Shown here: piece by piece, positions 35,165 through 43,402 of the stretch | Layout of the letters: every line of letters begins with the position of its first letter | Numbering within the stretch: position 1 is the first letter of the stretch | Program-made: the position numbers and the translations under genes | The notes under the pieces: generated by a model | What the model was told of the DNA's origin: nothing | Seen by the model: the letters and a program-made list of their open reading frames with translations, nothing else | The model's database searches: none | Source: Curtobacterium flaccumfaciens | GTDB lineage: Bacteria > Actinomycetota > Actinomycetes > Actinomycetales > Microbacteriaceae | Direction: 5' to 3' | NCBI RefSeq assembly: GCF_013359815.1 | Contig: NZ_JABMCF010000032.1 | Span: 1-64,000, forward strand | Length of the DNA: 64,000 bases

Positions 35165-37630
35165 ATGACCCAGACGGCGACCGCACCCGCGGCCCCCACC
35201 ACGGCGTCCAACGTCGTGATGAACCACCGACAGATCCTGTTGGTGATCTACGGCCTGATGGCCGGCATGTTCCTCGGTGCCCTCGACCAGACGATCGTCG
35301 GCACCGCGATCCGCACCATCGGTGACGACCTGCACGGGCTCGACCAGCAGGCCTGGGTCACCACCGGGTACCTGATCGCCTCGACGGTGACGACCCCGAT
35401 CTACGGCAAGCTCTCCGACATCTTCGGTCGCCGGCCGCTCTTCATCACCGCGATCGGCATCTTCATCGTCGGCTCGTTCGCGGCGTCGTTCTCCACCTCG
35501 ATGCTCATGCTCGCCGGGTTCCGCGCGCTGCAGGGCCTGGGTGCCGGTGGTCTGATGTCCCTGCCGCTGGCGATCATGGGCGACATGCTCGCCCCACGCG
35601 AGCGCGCGAAGTACCAGGGCTACTTCCTGGCGGTCTTCGGCATCTCGTCCGTCATCGGGCCGCTCGTCGGTGGCGTCTTCGCCGGCGCGGACCAGCTGCT
35701 GTTCATCGCCGGCTGGCGCTGGGTGTTCCTGATCAACGTGCCGATCGGCATCATCGCCCTGTTCATGGTGCTGACGTTCCTGCACCTGCCGAAGTTCGGC
35801 GACCGCGGCAAGCCCCGCATCGACTGGTGGGGCGCGACGCTCGTCATCGTCACGCTCGTGCCGCTGCTGCTCATCGCCGAGCAGGGCCGCGAGTGGGGCT
35901 GGGACTCCCCCGCCGCCTTCGCCTGCTACGCCATCGGTGCCCTCGGCCTGATCGCGTTCATCATCGTCGAGCGGGCCATGGGCGACGACGCGATCCTGCC
36001 GATGAAGCTGTTCGGGTCACGGGTGTTCTCGATGTCCGCGATCCTGTCCGTGCTCGTGGGCTTCGGCATGTTCGGCGCGATGCTGACGATCCCGCTGTAC
36101 CTGCAGATCGTCAAGGGCGTGACCCCGACCGAGTCCGGGTTCGCCATGCTGCCGATGGTGCTCGGCCTGATGATCTCGTCGATCGCCTCCGGTCAGATCA
36201 TCTCCCGCACCGGCAACTACCAGGTCTTCCCGATCACCGGAACGGCGTTCACAGCGATCGGATTCACGGTCCTGACGTTCCTGACCGCCGACCGACCCCT
36301 GTGGTTCCTGATGCTCGGCATGTTCGGCATCGGGCTCGGACTCGGACAGCTCATGCAGACGCTGACCCTGGCCGCGCAGAACTCGGTCTCGCCGCGGGAC
36401 ATCGGCGTCGCCACGAGCGCCGCGACGTTCTTCCGCCAGATCGGCGGCACCATGGGTACCGCCGTCCTGCTCTCCGTGCTGTTCACCCTGATGCCGACGA
36501 ACATCAGCGCCGCGATGCAGAACGAGTCCGACCTGAAGAGCGCGCTCAACGCCGCGATGACACCCTCGGTCGCGAACGCGTCGAAGAACCAGGGCGTGAT
36601 GGACGAGATCTGGACGAAGATCGTCGACCCGGTGCAGAAGAACGTGCAGGACGGTCTCGACCAGGGCACCGCGCAGGCGAAGCAGGCCGCCGACGCCGCC
36701 GTGACCAAGCAGGTGACGGCCGCCGTGCAGCGGCAGGTCGCCGCGGGCACGGTCCCCGCCGCCGCAGCGGACACGATCATCGCCCAGCAGGTCGACGACG
36801 CGAAGCTCGCAGCCGAGCAGCAGGCGCTCGAGACGGCGGCCACGAAGGCGAACGCCTCGGTCGTCGACGGCACGCTGCAGATCGACTACTCGGACAAGGC
36901 GCAGCGGGAGAACGTCGTCGACCAGGTCGCCCCGACGCTGATCAAGCAGCTGAAGAGCGGCGACTCGGCCGCGAGCTCGTCCACCGACTCGGCGACGAGC
37001 GACACGTCGTTCCTGAACGGGGCGGACCCCCGGCTGAGCCGTCCGTTCCTGGTCGGGTTCAGCGACTCGGCCGTCCGCGTCTACTACGTCGGCCTCGCGG
37101 TGATCCTGCTCGCGTTCGTGCTGACGTGGTTCTTCCGGGTGCCGCCGCTCCGCAAGACCTCGGCGCTGCAGGAGCAGGCCGATGCCGCACGCACCGCTGC
37201 CGGTGCGGGGTCGGACGGCAGCGCCGCCGCAGCCGCTGCCGCCGCGGCACCCGGGGCTGGTCCGGTACCGACGGGGTCGACATCTGCCTCTGCCGGCGTG
37301 CCGACCTCGCCCGACGTGCCGACGTCGCCGGACGTGCAGCCGCGGTCCGCCCGGGCCGCCGGAGCGTCGGACGTCTCGGTGCTGCCGCACGGGGTCGACG
37401 ACACCCGTGCGCCGCTGCCGAACGCCACGACGCACGGTGCGCACTCGGCGGCTGCGCCGGTCGACGAGCCACCGACGACGACCGGTGCCATCCGGACCCG
37501 GGCTGCCCACGCGGCTGCGGTCGTGGAGCCGGACGCCCCCGGGGCCGGAGCCGACGCGGCGGAGGCGAGCCGGGCCTCCCGGCCGGACGCTGACGACGCG
37601 CACGGGCACGGGCGGCACTCGGCGGAGTAG
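35165..37630 (+). CDS. MFS multidrug exporter, DHA2 (14-TM) family
   Basis: About 821 residues from ATG 35165. The first 500 are a DHA2 exporter: motif A GKLSDIFGRRPLF, motif C-like GISSVIGPLVGGVF, LDQTIVGTAI in helix one. Between the penultimate and last helices there is a large insertion of about 200 residues, Ala/Gln/Asp-rich and coiled-coil-like (about 460-640). After the last helix a low-complexity tail of about 170 residues follows. Normal DHA2 proteins are 450-550 residues, so both extras are unusual. Substrate unknown; the family exports drugs and dyes using proton motive force. Confidence 0.9.
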   Translation: MTQTATAPAAPTTASNVVMNHRQILLVIYGLMAGMFLGALDQTIVGTAIRTIGDDLHGLDQQAWVTTGYLIASTVTTPIYGKLSDIFGRRPLFITAIGIFIVGSFAASFSTSMLMLAGFRALQGLGAGGLMSLPLAIMGDMLAPRERAKYQGYFLAVFGISSVIGPLVGGVFAGADQLLFIAGWRWVFLINVPIGIIALFMVLTFLHLPKFGDRGKPRIDWWGATLVIVTLVPLLLIAEQGREWGWDSPAAFACYAIGALGLIAFIIVERAMGDDAILPMKLFGSRVFSMSAILSVLVGFGMFGAMLTIPLYLQIVKGVTPTESGFAMLPMVLGLMISSIASGQIISRTGNYQVFPITGTAFTAIGFTVLTFLTADRPLWFLMLGMFGIGLGLGQLMQTLTLAAQNSVSPRDIGVATSAATFFRQIGGTMGTAVLLSVLFTLMPTNISAAMQNESDLKSALNAAMTPSVANASKNQGVMDEIWTKIVDPVQKNVQDGLDQGTAQAKQAADAAVTKQVTAAVQRQVAAGTVPAAAADTIIAQQVDDAKLAAEQQALETAATKANASVVDGTLQIDYSDKAQRENVVDQVAPTLIKQLKSGDSAASSSTDSATSDTSFLNGADPRLSRPFLVGFSDSAVRVYYVGLAVILLAFVLTWFFRVPPLRKTSALQEQADAARTAAGAGSDGSAAAAAAAAAPGAGPVPTGSTSASAGVPTSPDVPTSPDVQPRSARAAGASDVSVLPHGVDDTRAPLPNATTHGAHSAAAPVDEPPTTTGAIRTRAAHAAAVVEPDAPGAGADAAEASRASRPDADDAHGHGRHSAE

Positions 37631-37661
37631 TCGGTGCGGGCCCTGGCTCGCTGATGCCGAA

Positions 37662-37697
37662 CGACGAGGTCGCTGTCGCACGACAGCGACCTCGTCG
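37662..37697. terminator. Perfect 17-bp hairpin after the exporter gene
   Basis: Arms at 37662-37678 and 37681-37697 are perfectly complementary (CGACGAGGTCGCTGTCG and its inverse) with a two-base centre. It lies between convergent genes and could terminate both. Confidence 0.6.
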
Positions 37698-37790
37698 CAT
37701 CTGCGCGTCTGCAACCGTTGCGGCCGCGCGGGAGCGACACCGCCGATGTCGTGCGACGTCGACATCGTCGCTCGTTGCGTGTGCATGTTC

Positions 37791-37826
37791 CGACGATCCA
37801 CGCGTCGAACGACTCGTGGATCGTCG
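37791..37826. terminator. Second hairpin, 12-bp arms
   Basis: CGACGATCCACG (37791-37802) and CGTGGATCGTCG (37815-37826) enclose a 12-nt loop just after the methyltransferase stop (minus strand). A smaller dyad CGATGTCG/CGACATCG lies at 37744-37767 between the two hairpins. Confidence 0.55.
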
Positions 37827-37841
37827 CAGACCCCGCCGGCC

Positions 37842-38732
37842 TCAGACGGCCGGCGCCGCGTCCCCCGCCGCTGCCGCCGGTGCTCCGGCCACCTCGAACG
37901 ACGCCCCCGGCAACCGCTTCCGCATCACGTCGATCGCCGCCGGGTTGTCGTCCACCAGCACGTACCGCCGTCCCAGTGCCTGTGCCACGGCACCTGTGGT
38001 CCCGCTGCCCGCGAAGAAGTCGAGCACCCAGTCCCCCTCGCGCGAGGACGCCTGCACGATCCGCCGCAGCACCCCCTCGGGCTTCTGCGTCGGGTAGCCG
38101 GTCTTCTCGCGGCCGGTCGGCGACACGATCGTGTGCCACCAGACGTCGGTGGGCAGCTTGCCGCGCTCGCGCTTCTCGGGGGTGACGAGCCCCGGCGCCA
38201 TGTACGGCTCGCGGTCGACGGCCTCGGAGTCGAACCAGTACCGCGACGGGTCCTTCACGTAGACCAGGATCGTGTCGTGCTTCGTGGGCCAGCGCGTCTT
38301 GGACTTGGCGCCGAAGTCGTAGGCCCACACGATCTCGTTCAGGAACGACTCGCGGCCGAACAGCGCGTCGAGCAGCACCTTGGCGTAGTGCGACTCGCGG
38401 TAGTCGAGGTGCAGGTACAGCGTGCCGTCGGTGGCGAGCAGCCGCCAGGCCTCGATGAGTCGGGGTTCCAGGAACGACCAGTAGTCCTCGAACCGGTCGT
38501 CGAAGCGCATCAGGTCGCCGCGCACCCGCTCGTAGGTCCGGCCGTGGAACCCCATCACGGGACCGTCTGCCTTCGGTACAGCGGAGGTCGCGTGCCGACG
38601 CTGGTACCGGCCGGTGTTGAACGGCGGGTCCAGGTACACCAGCGTGAAGGAGCCGTCCGGGTAGGCGGGGACCACGTCGAGTGCGTCGCCGAGGACGACG
38701 CGGTCCGGGCCTCGGTCGTCTCCCCTGCGCAC
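37842..38732 (-). CDS. Orphan DNA adenine methyltransferase, beta class
   Basis: 296 residues from GTG 38732. Motif IV LVYLDPPFNTG comes first (about residue 35), motif I FFAGSGTTG near the C-terminus (about 245), preceded by YPTQKPEGVLRRIV; this order is the beta class (CcrM/HinfI-like, N6-adenine or N4-cytosine). The target-recognition region lies between. No restriction endonuclease gene is adjacent, so it is solitary and may have a regulatory role. Upstream, 39-68 bp before the start, sits a six-copy GCACC repeat that could alter promoter spacing. Confidence 0.88.
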   Translation of the reverse strand: MRRGDDRGPDRVVLGDALDVVPAYPDGSFTLVYLDPPFNTGRYQRRHATSAVPKADGPVMGFHGRTYERVRGDLMRFDDRFEDYWSFLEPRLIEAWRLLATDGTLYLHLDYRESHYAKVLLDALFGRESFLNEIVWAYDFGAKSKTRWPTKHDTILVYVKDPSRYWFDSEAVDREPYMAPGLVTPEKRERGKLPTDVWWHTIVSPTGREKTGYPTQKPEGVLRRIVQASSREGDWVLDFFAGSGTTGAVAQALGRRYVLVDDNPAAIDVMRKRLPGASFEVAGAPAAAAGDAAPAV

Positions 38733-38770
38733 GGACCCATTGTCGCGCACCGAGCGAGCACGCTCGACGC

Positions 38771-38800
38771 GCACCGCACCGCACCGCACCGCACCGCACC
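38771..38800. repeat. Pentanucleotide repeat (GCACC)6 in a divergent promoter region
   Basis: Six perfect tandem GCACC units. On both sides lies the same flank, GCACCGAGCGAGCACGC-like (about 38745-38760 and 38796-38811). The array is in the 115-bp gap between the methyltransferase gene (minus) and the GNAT pseudogene (plus). Confidence 0.9.
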
Positions 38801-38847
38801 GAGCGAGCACGCACCGCACGCCCAGGCCCCGGCGTACGGTCGAGTGC

Positions 38848-39138
38848 ATGGCAGCAGCACCCGAGGTCCGCAACGACACCGACAAGCAGTAGTACTCCCT
38901 GATCGAGGACGGCGAGGTCATCGGCCTCGCGGCGTACGAGATCGACGGCGACGAGATCCGCTTCGTGCACACCGAGGTCGATCCCGAGCACCGCGGCGGT
39001 GGGCACGCGTCGATCCTGGTGCAGCACGCCCTCGACGACGTCCGTGCCAGTTCCTCACGCCGGGTCGTCCCGCAGTGCAGCTACGTGCACGCGTGGATCG
39101 AGCGGCACCCGGACTACCAGGAGCTCACGACGCGCTGA
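38848..39138 (+). pseudogene. Small GNAT acetyltransferase with in-frame amber codon
   Basis: ATG 38848 opens a frame of 96 codons ending at TGA 39136, matching the short YidJ/NATD1-type GNAT family (DGDEIRFVHTEVDPEHRGGG then LVQHALDDV and VVPQCSYVHAWI). Codon 15 is TAG (38890-38892), between DTDKQ and YSLIEDG. Relatives have no stop here; a single CAG-to-TAG change explains it. No good restart codon follows before the core fold. It is therefore a recent pseudogene, a sequencing error, or a read-through case. Confidence 0.8.
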
Positions 39139-39175
39139 CGCGGGCGACGCACAGACGAGCGCGGCACCCGTCAGC

Positions 39176-39505
39176 TCAGTACGACCGGTCGTGCGTCCCC
39201 GCGCGGGCCTCGTGCCGCCCGGCGCTCCGCACCGTCGGCACCCGGATGAGCACGCTGCCGCTGAGCAGGTCGTGGTCGTGGTCCGCCGGTGACGGTGCTT
39301 GTTTCGGCAGGCGCGCCTGCCGTTCGTACTCGGCTTGCGTCTCGTGCCGGGTCGGTGCGAACACCTCGTCCAGCATCCCGCCCATGCCTCCGGATCCGCC
39401 GCTCCGCTGGGACTTGTTCGACAGGTCGATCCACCCCATGCGATCGGCGATCCACACCACGACGGCCACGGCGGCCACCGCCCCCAGGAAGATCAACCAG
39501 TTCAC
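39176..39505 (-). CDS. Small membrane-anchored protein, DUF6191-like
   Basis: 109 residues. One N-terminal helix (WLIFLGAVAAVAVVVWIA) is followed by a Gly/Ser-rich linker and a charged segment MLDEVFAPTRHETQAEYERQ that resembles the DUF6191 family of actinobacteria. The C-terminal 40 residues are polar with several His and Asp. Function unknown. Ends convergent with the GNAT pseudogene. Confidence 0.7.
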   Translation of the reverse strand: MNWLIFLGAVAAVAVVVWIADRMGWIDLSNKSQRSGGSGGMGGMLDEVFAPTRHETQAEYERQARLPKQAPSPADHDHDLLSGSVLIRVPTVRSAGRHEARAGTHDRSY

Positions 39506-39670
39506 GGCAGCGACGCTACGTGGGCTGCGCGGCGAGCGGATCAGCCGCGCGGGGGATTCTCATCATCCACACGTCTGGTTCATGAGGTCGAGGCGCAGAC
39601 TCGACAGCAGCGGCGGCCGGGACGTCCCCCCTCAGCTCCGGCCGTCGCGTCACCATCGACCGAGCAGGAC

Positions 39671-40720
39671 TCACGGCACCCGCTCGAGCCACTCCTTCGT
39701 CGCGAACTTCGTCCGGACCAGCTCCTGCGCACGCTCGCGCTCGGCCTCGGTCACGTGCCCCTCGGTCGCCCCGTACAGGCGGGTGAAGGTGCCGATCAGC
39801 CGCTCGATGATCTCGGCGCGGGACAGCCCGGTCTGCGAGCGGAGCGGGTCGACGCGCTTCGCAGCACTGGTGGTGCCCTTGTCGCTCATCTTCTCGCGCC
39901 CGATGCGCAGCACCTGCACCATCTTCTCGCCGTCCATGTCGTAGCTCATGGTGGCGTGGTGCAGCAGGGACCCGGTGCCGAGGCGCTTCTGTGCGGCCCC
40001 GCCGATCTTGCCCTTGGTCGAGGTGATGTCGTTGAGCGGCTGGTAGTACGCCTCGATGCCGAGCGACTTGAGCGCCTCGATCACCCACTCGTCGAGGAAC
40101 GCGTACGAGTCGGCGAAGGTCATGCCCTGCACCAGGTCGGACGGCACGTACAGCGAGTAGGAGATGACGGCGCCGGCGTCCATGAACATCGCGCCGCCGC
40201 CGGAGATGCGTCGGACCACCTGCACGCCGTACTTCTCGGCGCCGGCCGGGTCGACCTCGTTCTTGAGCGACTGGAACGACCCGATCACGAAGGCCGGCTG
40301 GTCCCACTCCCAGATGCGCAGCGTGGGCCCACGACGGCCGGCACCGACCTCTTCGGTCAGCACCTGGTCGAGCGCGAGGTGCTCGTTCGGGCTGATCGGC
40401 CCTTCGTGCACGATCTGCCAGTCGTGGTCGCGCCAGGTCGAGGCCCGCGACAGCGCGCGGCGCACCGCGACGCCGACGGACTCGGGCGTGAAGCCGAGCA
40501 GCACCGCATCGGTCGGCAGGGCCGCCCGCACGGCTGCGGCGACGCCAGCAGCGTCGGTGGTGACGGGGAGCCCGTTCACGGCCGCGTCGATGAGCGGCAG
40601 CGCGTCGTCGGGTTCCAGGAAGAAGTCACCCGCCAGGCGGAACTGCTGGATCGTGCCGTCGACGACCTCGAGGTCGACGACGACCAGCTTGCCTCCGGGG
40701 ACCTTGTACTCACCGTGCAT
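39671..40720 (-). CDS. Lipoate-protein ligase A family protein
   Basis: 349 residues. LplA landmarks are the lipoyl-binding RRISGGGAMFMDAGAVISYS (RRxSGGGxxxxD type), FVIGSFQSLKNEV and the catalytic-lysine stretch NDITSTKGKIGGAAQKR. The first 95 residues form an extra N-terminal domain, and the C-terminus has an accessory domain. It attaches lipoate or octanoate to E2 and GcvH proteins. Related LipM/LipL amidotransferases share the fold, so exact activity is open. Confidence 0.88.
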   Translation of the reverse strand: MHGEYKVPGGKLVVVDLEVVDGTIQQFRLAGDFFLEPDDALPLIDAAVNGLPVTTDAAGVAAAVRAALPTDAVLLGFTPESVGVAVRRALSRASTWRDHDWQIVHEGPISPNEHLALDQVLTEEVGAGRRGPTLRIWEWDQPAFVIGSFQSLKNEVDPAGAEKYGVQVVRRISGGGAMFMDAGAVISYSLYVPSDLVQGMTFADSYAFLDEWVIEALKSLGIEAYYQPLNDITSTKGKIGGAAQKRLGTGSLLHHATMSYDMDGEKMVQVLRIGREKMSDKGTTSAAKRVDPLRSQTGLSRAEIIERLIGTFTRLYGATEGHVTEAERERAQELVRTKFATKEWLERVP

Positions 40721-40777
40721 GCCGCAACCCTATTCCGGACGGCCGACGGCCCGGCAGTGGGCCTGCCTGGTGACGGC

Positions 40778-40813
40778 CTGGAGGCCCGTGGCGGCACCGC
40801 CACGGGCCTCCAG
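40778..40813. repeat. Dispersed palindromic repeat, family A (copy 3, perfect)
   Basis: A perfect 17-bp inverted repeat, CTGGAGGCCCGTGGCGG (40778-40794) and its inverse (40797-40813), with a two-base centre. It sits between the divergently placed lplA-type gene start and the 3' end of the hydrolase gene. The right flank GCCGCCGGTCGCG matches copy 1. Confidence 0.8.
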
Positions 40814-40851
40814 TCCGCCGCCGGTCGCGTCGCAGGACGCGGCGAGCGCCG

Positions 40852-41721
40852 TCAGCGCGCGGTCACCCGGTCGAGCCACGCGACCAGGTCGCCGATGACC
40901 TCGGCGCGGTTGGTCTCGTTGTAGACCTCGTGCCGCGCGCCCTCGTACACCTGCACGGTCACGTCGGACAGCCGGCCGCGTCGGCGGTACGCCTGCGCCA
41001 GACGCTCGATCGAGCGCGGACCCCCGAGGGTGTCGTCGGAGCCGACCTGCAGCAGCATCGGCAGGTCGTGCGGGATCCCCCGCCGCGGCACACCGAGCAG
41101 CCGGAGGGTGTCGGCGAGCCCGAACAGTCCGATGACGTCAGCCTCGACCGCCAGGGGGTCGAGCGCCATCGCGTCGATGATCGTCCGGTCGCGGGTGAGC
41201 CACTCGTACTTGGTGGGCCCGGACCCCGCGTGCCGGGCGTTGAGGTCGCCGCTGTTCATCCAGCCGGGCAGCCGGTAGGCGCTCGCGGACAGGACGACGC
41301 CGTCGTAGCGGTCCGACGAGGTGTTCAAGATCCGCTGCGCCATGAGCGACCCCCACGAGTGCCCGAGCAGCACGAGCGGCAGCCCGGGTTCGTCGGCCCG
41401 CGCGACCGCGCTCATCTGCTCCACCGCGGCGATCGCCGCGCGCAGGCCGCCGGGGCCGAGCCGACCGAGCTTGGCGTGGTCGCCGTCCCACTGGGTCAGG
41501 CCGGTGCGTCCGTGCCCGCGGTGGTCGTTCGCGTGCACGGTGTAGCCGGCGCGCACCAGGTCCTGCGCGAGCGGTTCGTACCGGAGCCCGTGCTCCCCGA
41601 CCCCGTGCGCGATCTGCACGACACCCTTCGGCCGCGCCGCACGCCAGGTCGAGTAGACGATCTCGACGCCGTGGGCGTCGGTGAACGAGGCGTCGCCGCG
41701 AGCGGCGGAGAAGGTGGGCAC
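40852..41721 (-). CDS. Alpha/beta hydrolase, monoacylglycerol-lipase type
   Basis: 289 residues from GTG 41721. Landmarks are QIAHGVGEHGLRYEPLAQDL and HANDHRGHGRTG (oxyanion region), nucleophile elbow LLGHSWGSLMAQ (about residue 110), GSDDTLGG (acid) and YEGARHEVYNE (catalytic His), the pattern of lysophospholipase/monoacylglycerol lipases (Hydrolase_4). It is divergent from the phosphate transporter gene with 105 bp between. Confidence 0.88.
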   Translation of the reverse strand: MPTFSAARGDASFTDAHGVEIVYSTWRAARPKGVVQIAHGVGEHGLRYEPLAQDLVRAGYTVHANDHRGHGRTGLTQWDGDHAKLGRLGPGGLRAAIAAVEQMSAVARADEPGLPLVLLGHSWGSLMAQRILNTSSDRYDGVVLSASAYRLPGWMNSGDLNARHAGSGPTKYEWLTRDRTIIDAMALDPLAVEADVIGLFGLADTLRLLGVPRRGIPHDLPMLLQVGSDDTLGGPRSIERLAQAYRRRGRLSDVTVQVYEGARHEVYNETNRAEVIGDLVAWLDRVTAR

Positions 41722-41775
41722 ACCCGCATCCTTCCAGACACTGCCATCCTCGCAGACGCGCTCCATCACGGACCT

Positions 41776-41797
41776 GTTCACCCGGCGTTCACGCAGG
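41776..41797 (+). promoter_or_regulatory. PHO box (PhoP site) before the phosphate transporter
   Basis: Two adjacent 11-bp direct repeats, GTTCACCCGGC (41776-41786) and GTTCACGCAGG (41787-41797), fit the actinobacterial PHO box (tandem 11-mers with GTTCACC core). They end 29 bp before the ATG of the PiT gene, where PhoP would activate or repress under phosphate limitation. Confidence 0.7.
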
Positions 41798-41826
41798 GGG
41801 TTCCAGGCGGGCCTAGCGTCCTGCGC

Positions 41827-42984
41827 ATGGACGTCATCGTCATCGTCACGCTGGTGATCGTCGTGGCCCTCGTGTTCGACTTCACGAACGGCTTCCACGA
41901 CACCGCGAACGCCATGGCCACGTCGGTCGCCACGGGAGCGCTCAAGCCCCGGACCGCCGTGCTCATCTCCGCCGTGCTCAACGTGGTCGGCGCGTTCCTG
42001 TCCACCGAGGTCGCCAAGACCGTCTCGCAGGGCATCATCCGCGAGGGGCAGGACGGCATCCACATCTCGCCCACGATGATCTTCGCGGGGCTCGTCGGCG
42101 CGGTGCTCTGGAACTTGGCGACCTGGTACCTCGGGCTGCCGTCCTCGTCCACCCATGCGCTCTTCGGCGGGCTCATCGGCGCCTCGATCATCGGCGCGGG
42201 TCTGAACTCGATCAGCTGGGCGACGGTGGTGTCGAAGGTCGTGCTGCCAGCGCTGCTCTCCCCGGTCATCGCCGGGGTCATCGCCCTGGTCGCGACGTAC
42301 CTGGCGTACGTGCTCACGAAGAACGCGACGACGCACGGTGCCGCGACCGGGTTCCGGCACGGGCAGACGATCTCGGCGTCGCTGGTGTCGCTCGCGCACG
42401 GCACGAACGACGCGCAGAAGACGATGGGCGTCATCACGCTGACCCTCATCGCCGCGAACTACCAGGCCGCCGGCACCGGTCCGGCGCTCTGGGTGATCCT
42501 CGCCTGCGGGCTCGCGATCGGCCTCGGCACCTACATGGGCGGCTGGCGGATCATGCAGACGGTCGGCAAGAAGATCTCCGACGTGCAGTCGCCGCAGGGC
42601 TTCGCCGCCGAGACGAGCTCCGCGGCGACGATCCTCATCTCGTCGCACCTGGGCTTCGCGCTCTCGACGACCCACGTGACGAGCGGCGCGGTCGTCGGCT
42701 CGGGCCTCGGCAAGAAGCTCGCCGACGTGCACTGGTCGGTCGTCGGCCGCATCGTCATCGCGTGGGTCATCACATTGCCCGCCGCTGCGGTGGTCGGGGC
42801 GCTCGCCACCTGGCTCGCGTCGACCTCGGCCTTCGGGCTGGTGCTCGTCGCGGTCCTCGCCCTGGCCGGCGGGCTCACCTTCTACGTCCTCGCCAAGCGC
42901 AAGCCGATCTCGCACGAGGACATCACCACCGAGTCCGGGCCGGCCGAACAGGCCGAGCCGCAGCCGACCGGCGCGACGAACTGA
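41827..42984 (+). CDS. pit: Inorganic phosphate transporter, PiT family
   Basis: 385 residues from ATG 41827 with 10-11 hydrophobic helices. The two PiT signature repeats are FDFTNGFHDTANAMATSVAT near the N-terminus and SLAHGTNDAQKTMGVITLTL in the second half, plus GLPSSSTHALFGGLIGA and its partner ALSTTHVTSGAVVG. It imports phosphate as a metal-phosphate complex with protons. A PHO box precedes it, and a small membrane-protein gene follows with an 11-bp gap. Confidence 0.96.
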   Translation: MDVIVIVTLVIVVALVFDFTNGFHDTANAMATSVATGALKPRTAVLISAVLNVVGAFLSTEVAKTVSQGIIREGQDGIHISPTMIFAGLVGAVLWNLATWYLGLPSSSTHALFGGLIGASIIGAGLNSISWATVVSKVVLPALLSPVIAGVIALVATYLAYVLTKNATTHGAATGFRHGQTISASLVSLAHGTNDAQKTMGVITLTLIAANYQAAGTGPALWVILACGLAIGLGTYMGGWRIMQTVGKKISDVQSPQGFAAETSSAATILISSHLGFALSTTHVTSGAVVGSGLGKKLADVHWSVVGRIVIAWVITLPAAAVVGALATWLASTSAFGLVLVAVLALAGGLTFYVLAKRKPISHEDITTESGPAEQAEPQPTGATN

Positions 42985-42995
42985 GGGGAACGACG

Positions 42996-43265
42996 ATGGA
43001 CATCGACTTCACCGCGATCGGCACGGTCGCCGGCGTCGGCTTCGTGGCCGCCGTGGGCCTGGTGCTCGTGTACACGCTCGGCCTCCGGCTGCTCGGGACG
43101 GGACAGCCGGACGACGCGGGTGGCGAGCGCACGCAGTACTCCGACGAGAGCCCGCGCTCCGGGCACACTCCGCCGTCGGCACTGGCGGGAGCCGTGCTGT
43201 GCTTCGCGCTGTGCATCGCTGCCGTGCTGGCCGGCATCTGGCTCACGATCCCCCAGTTCCACTGA
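42996..43265 (+). CDS. Small two-helix membrane protein downstream of pit
   Basis: 89 residues from ATG 42996 with GAGGGGA upstream. Helix one is GTVAGVGFVAAVGLVLVYTL, helix two AGAVLCFALCIAAVLAGIWL; the loop is polar. Genes of this kind commonly follow pit in actinobacteria. Co-transcription with pit is likely from the 11-bp spacing; function is unknown. Confidence 0.75.
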   Translation: MDIDFTAIGTVAGVGFVAAVGLVLVYTLGLRLLGTGQPDDAGGERTQYSDESPRSGHTPPSALAGAVLCFALCIAAVLAGIWLTIPQFH

Positions 43266-43266
43266 G

Positions 43267-43363
43267 GACGTTCCTTCCCAGAACACCTGCGATGGCTGGT
43301 GGAATCGGGCGTACCTGGTCAGAACTTCCGACCAGGTACGCCCGTTTCGACCAGGTACGCCCG
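43267..43363. repeat. Hairpin/direct-repeat element, family C (copy 1)
   Basis: Starts GACGTTCCTTCCCA, then about 26 bp, then a perfect 15-bp inverted repeat CGGGCGTACCTGGTC (43306-43320) / GACCAGGTACGCCCG (43330-43344) with a 9-nt loop, then TTTC and one more direct copy of the right arm (43349-43363). The same layout recurs at 44407 with two extra copies. Confidence 0.85.
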
Positions 43364-43402
43364 GAACCGCCCCGCACCCACCCCGCCTGGGATGATCGAA
43401 CG

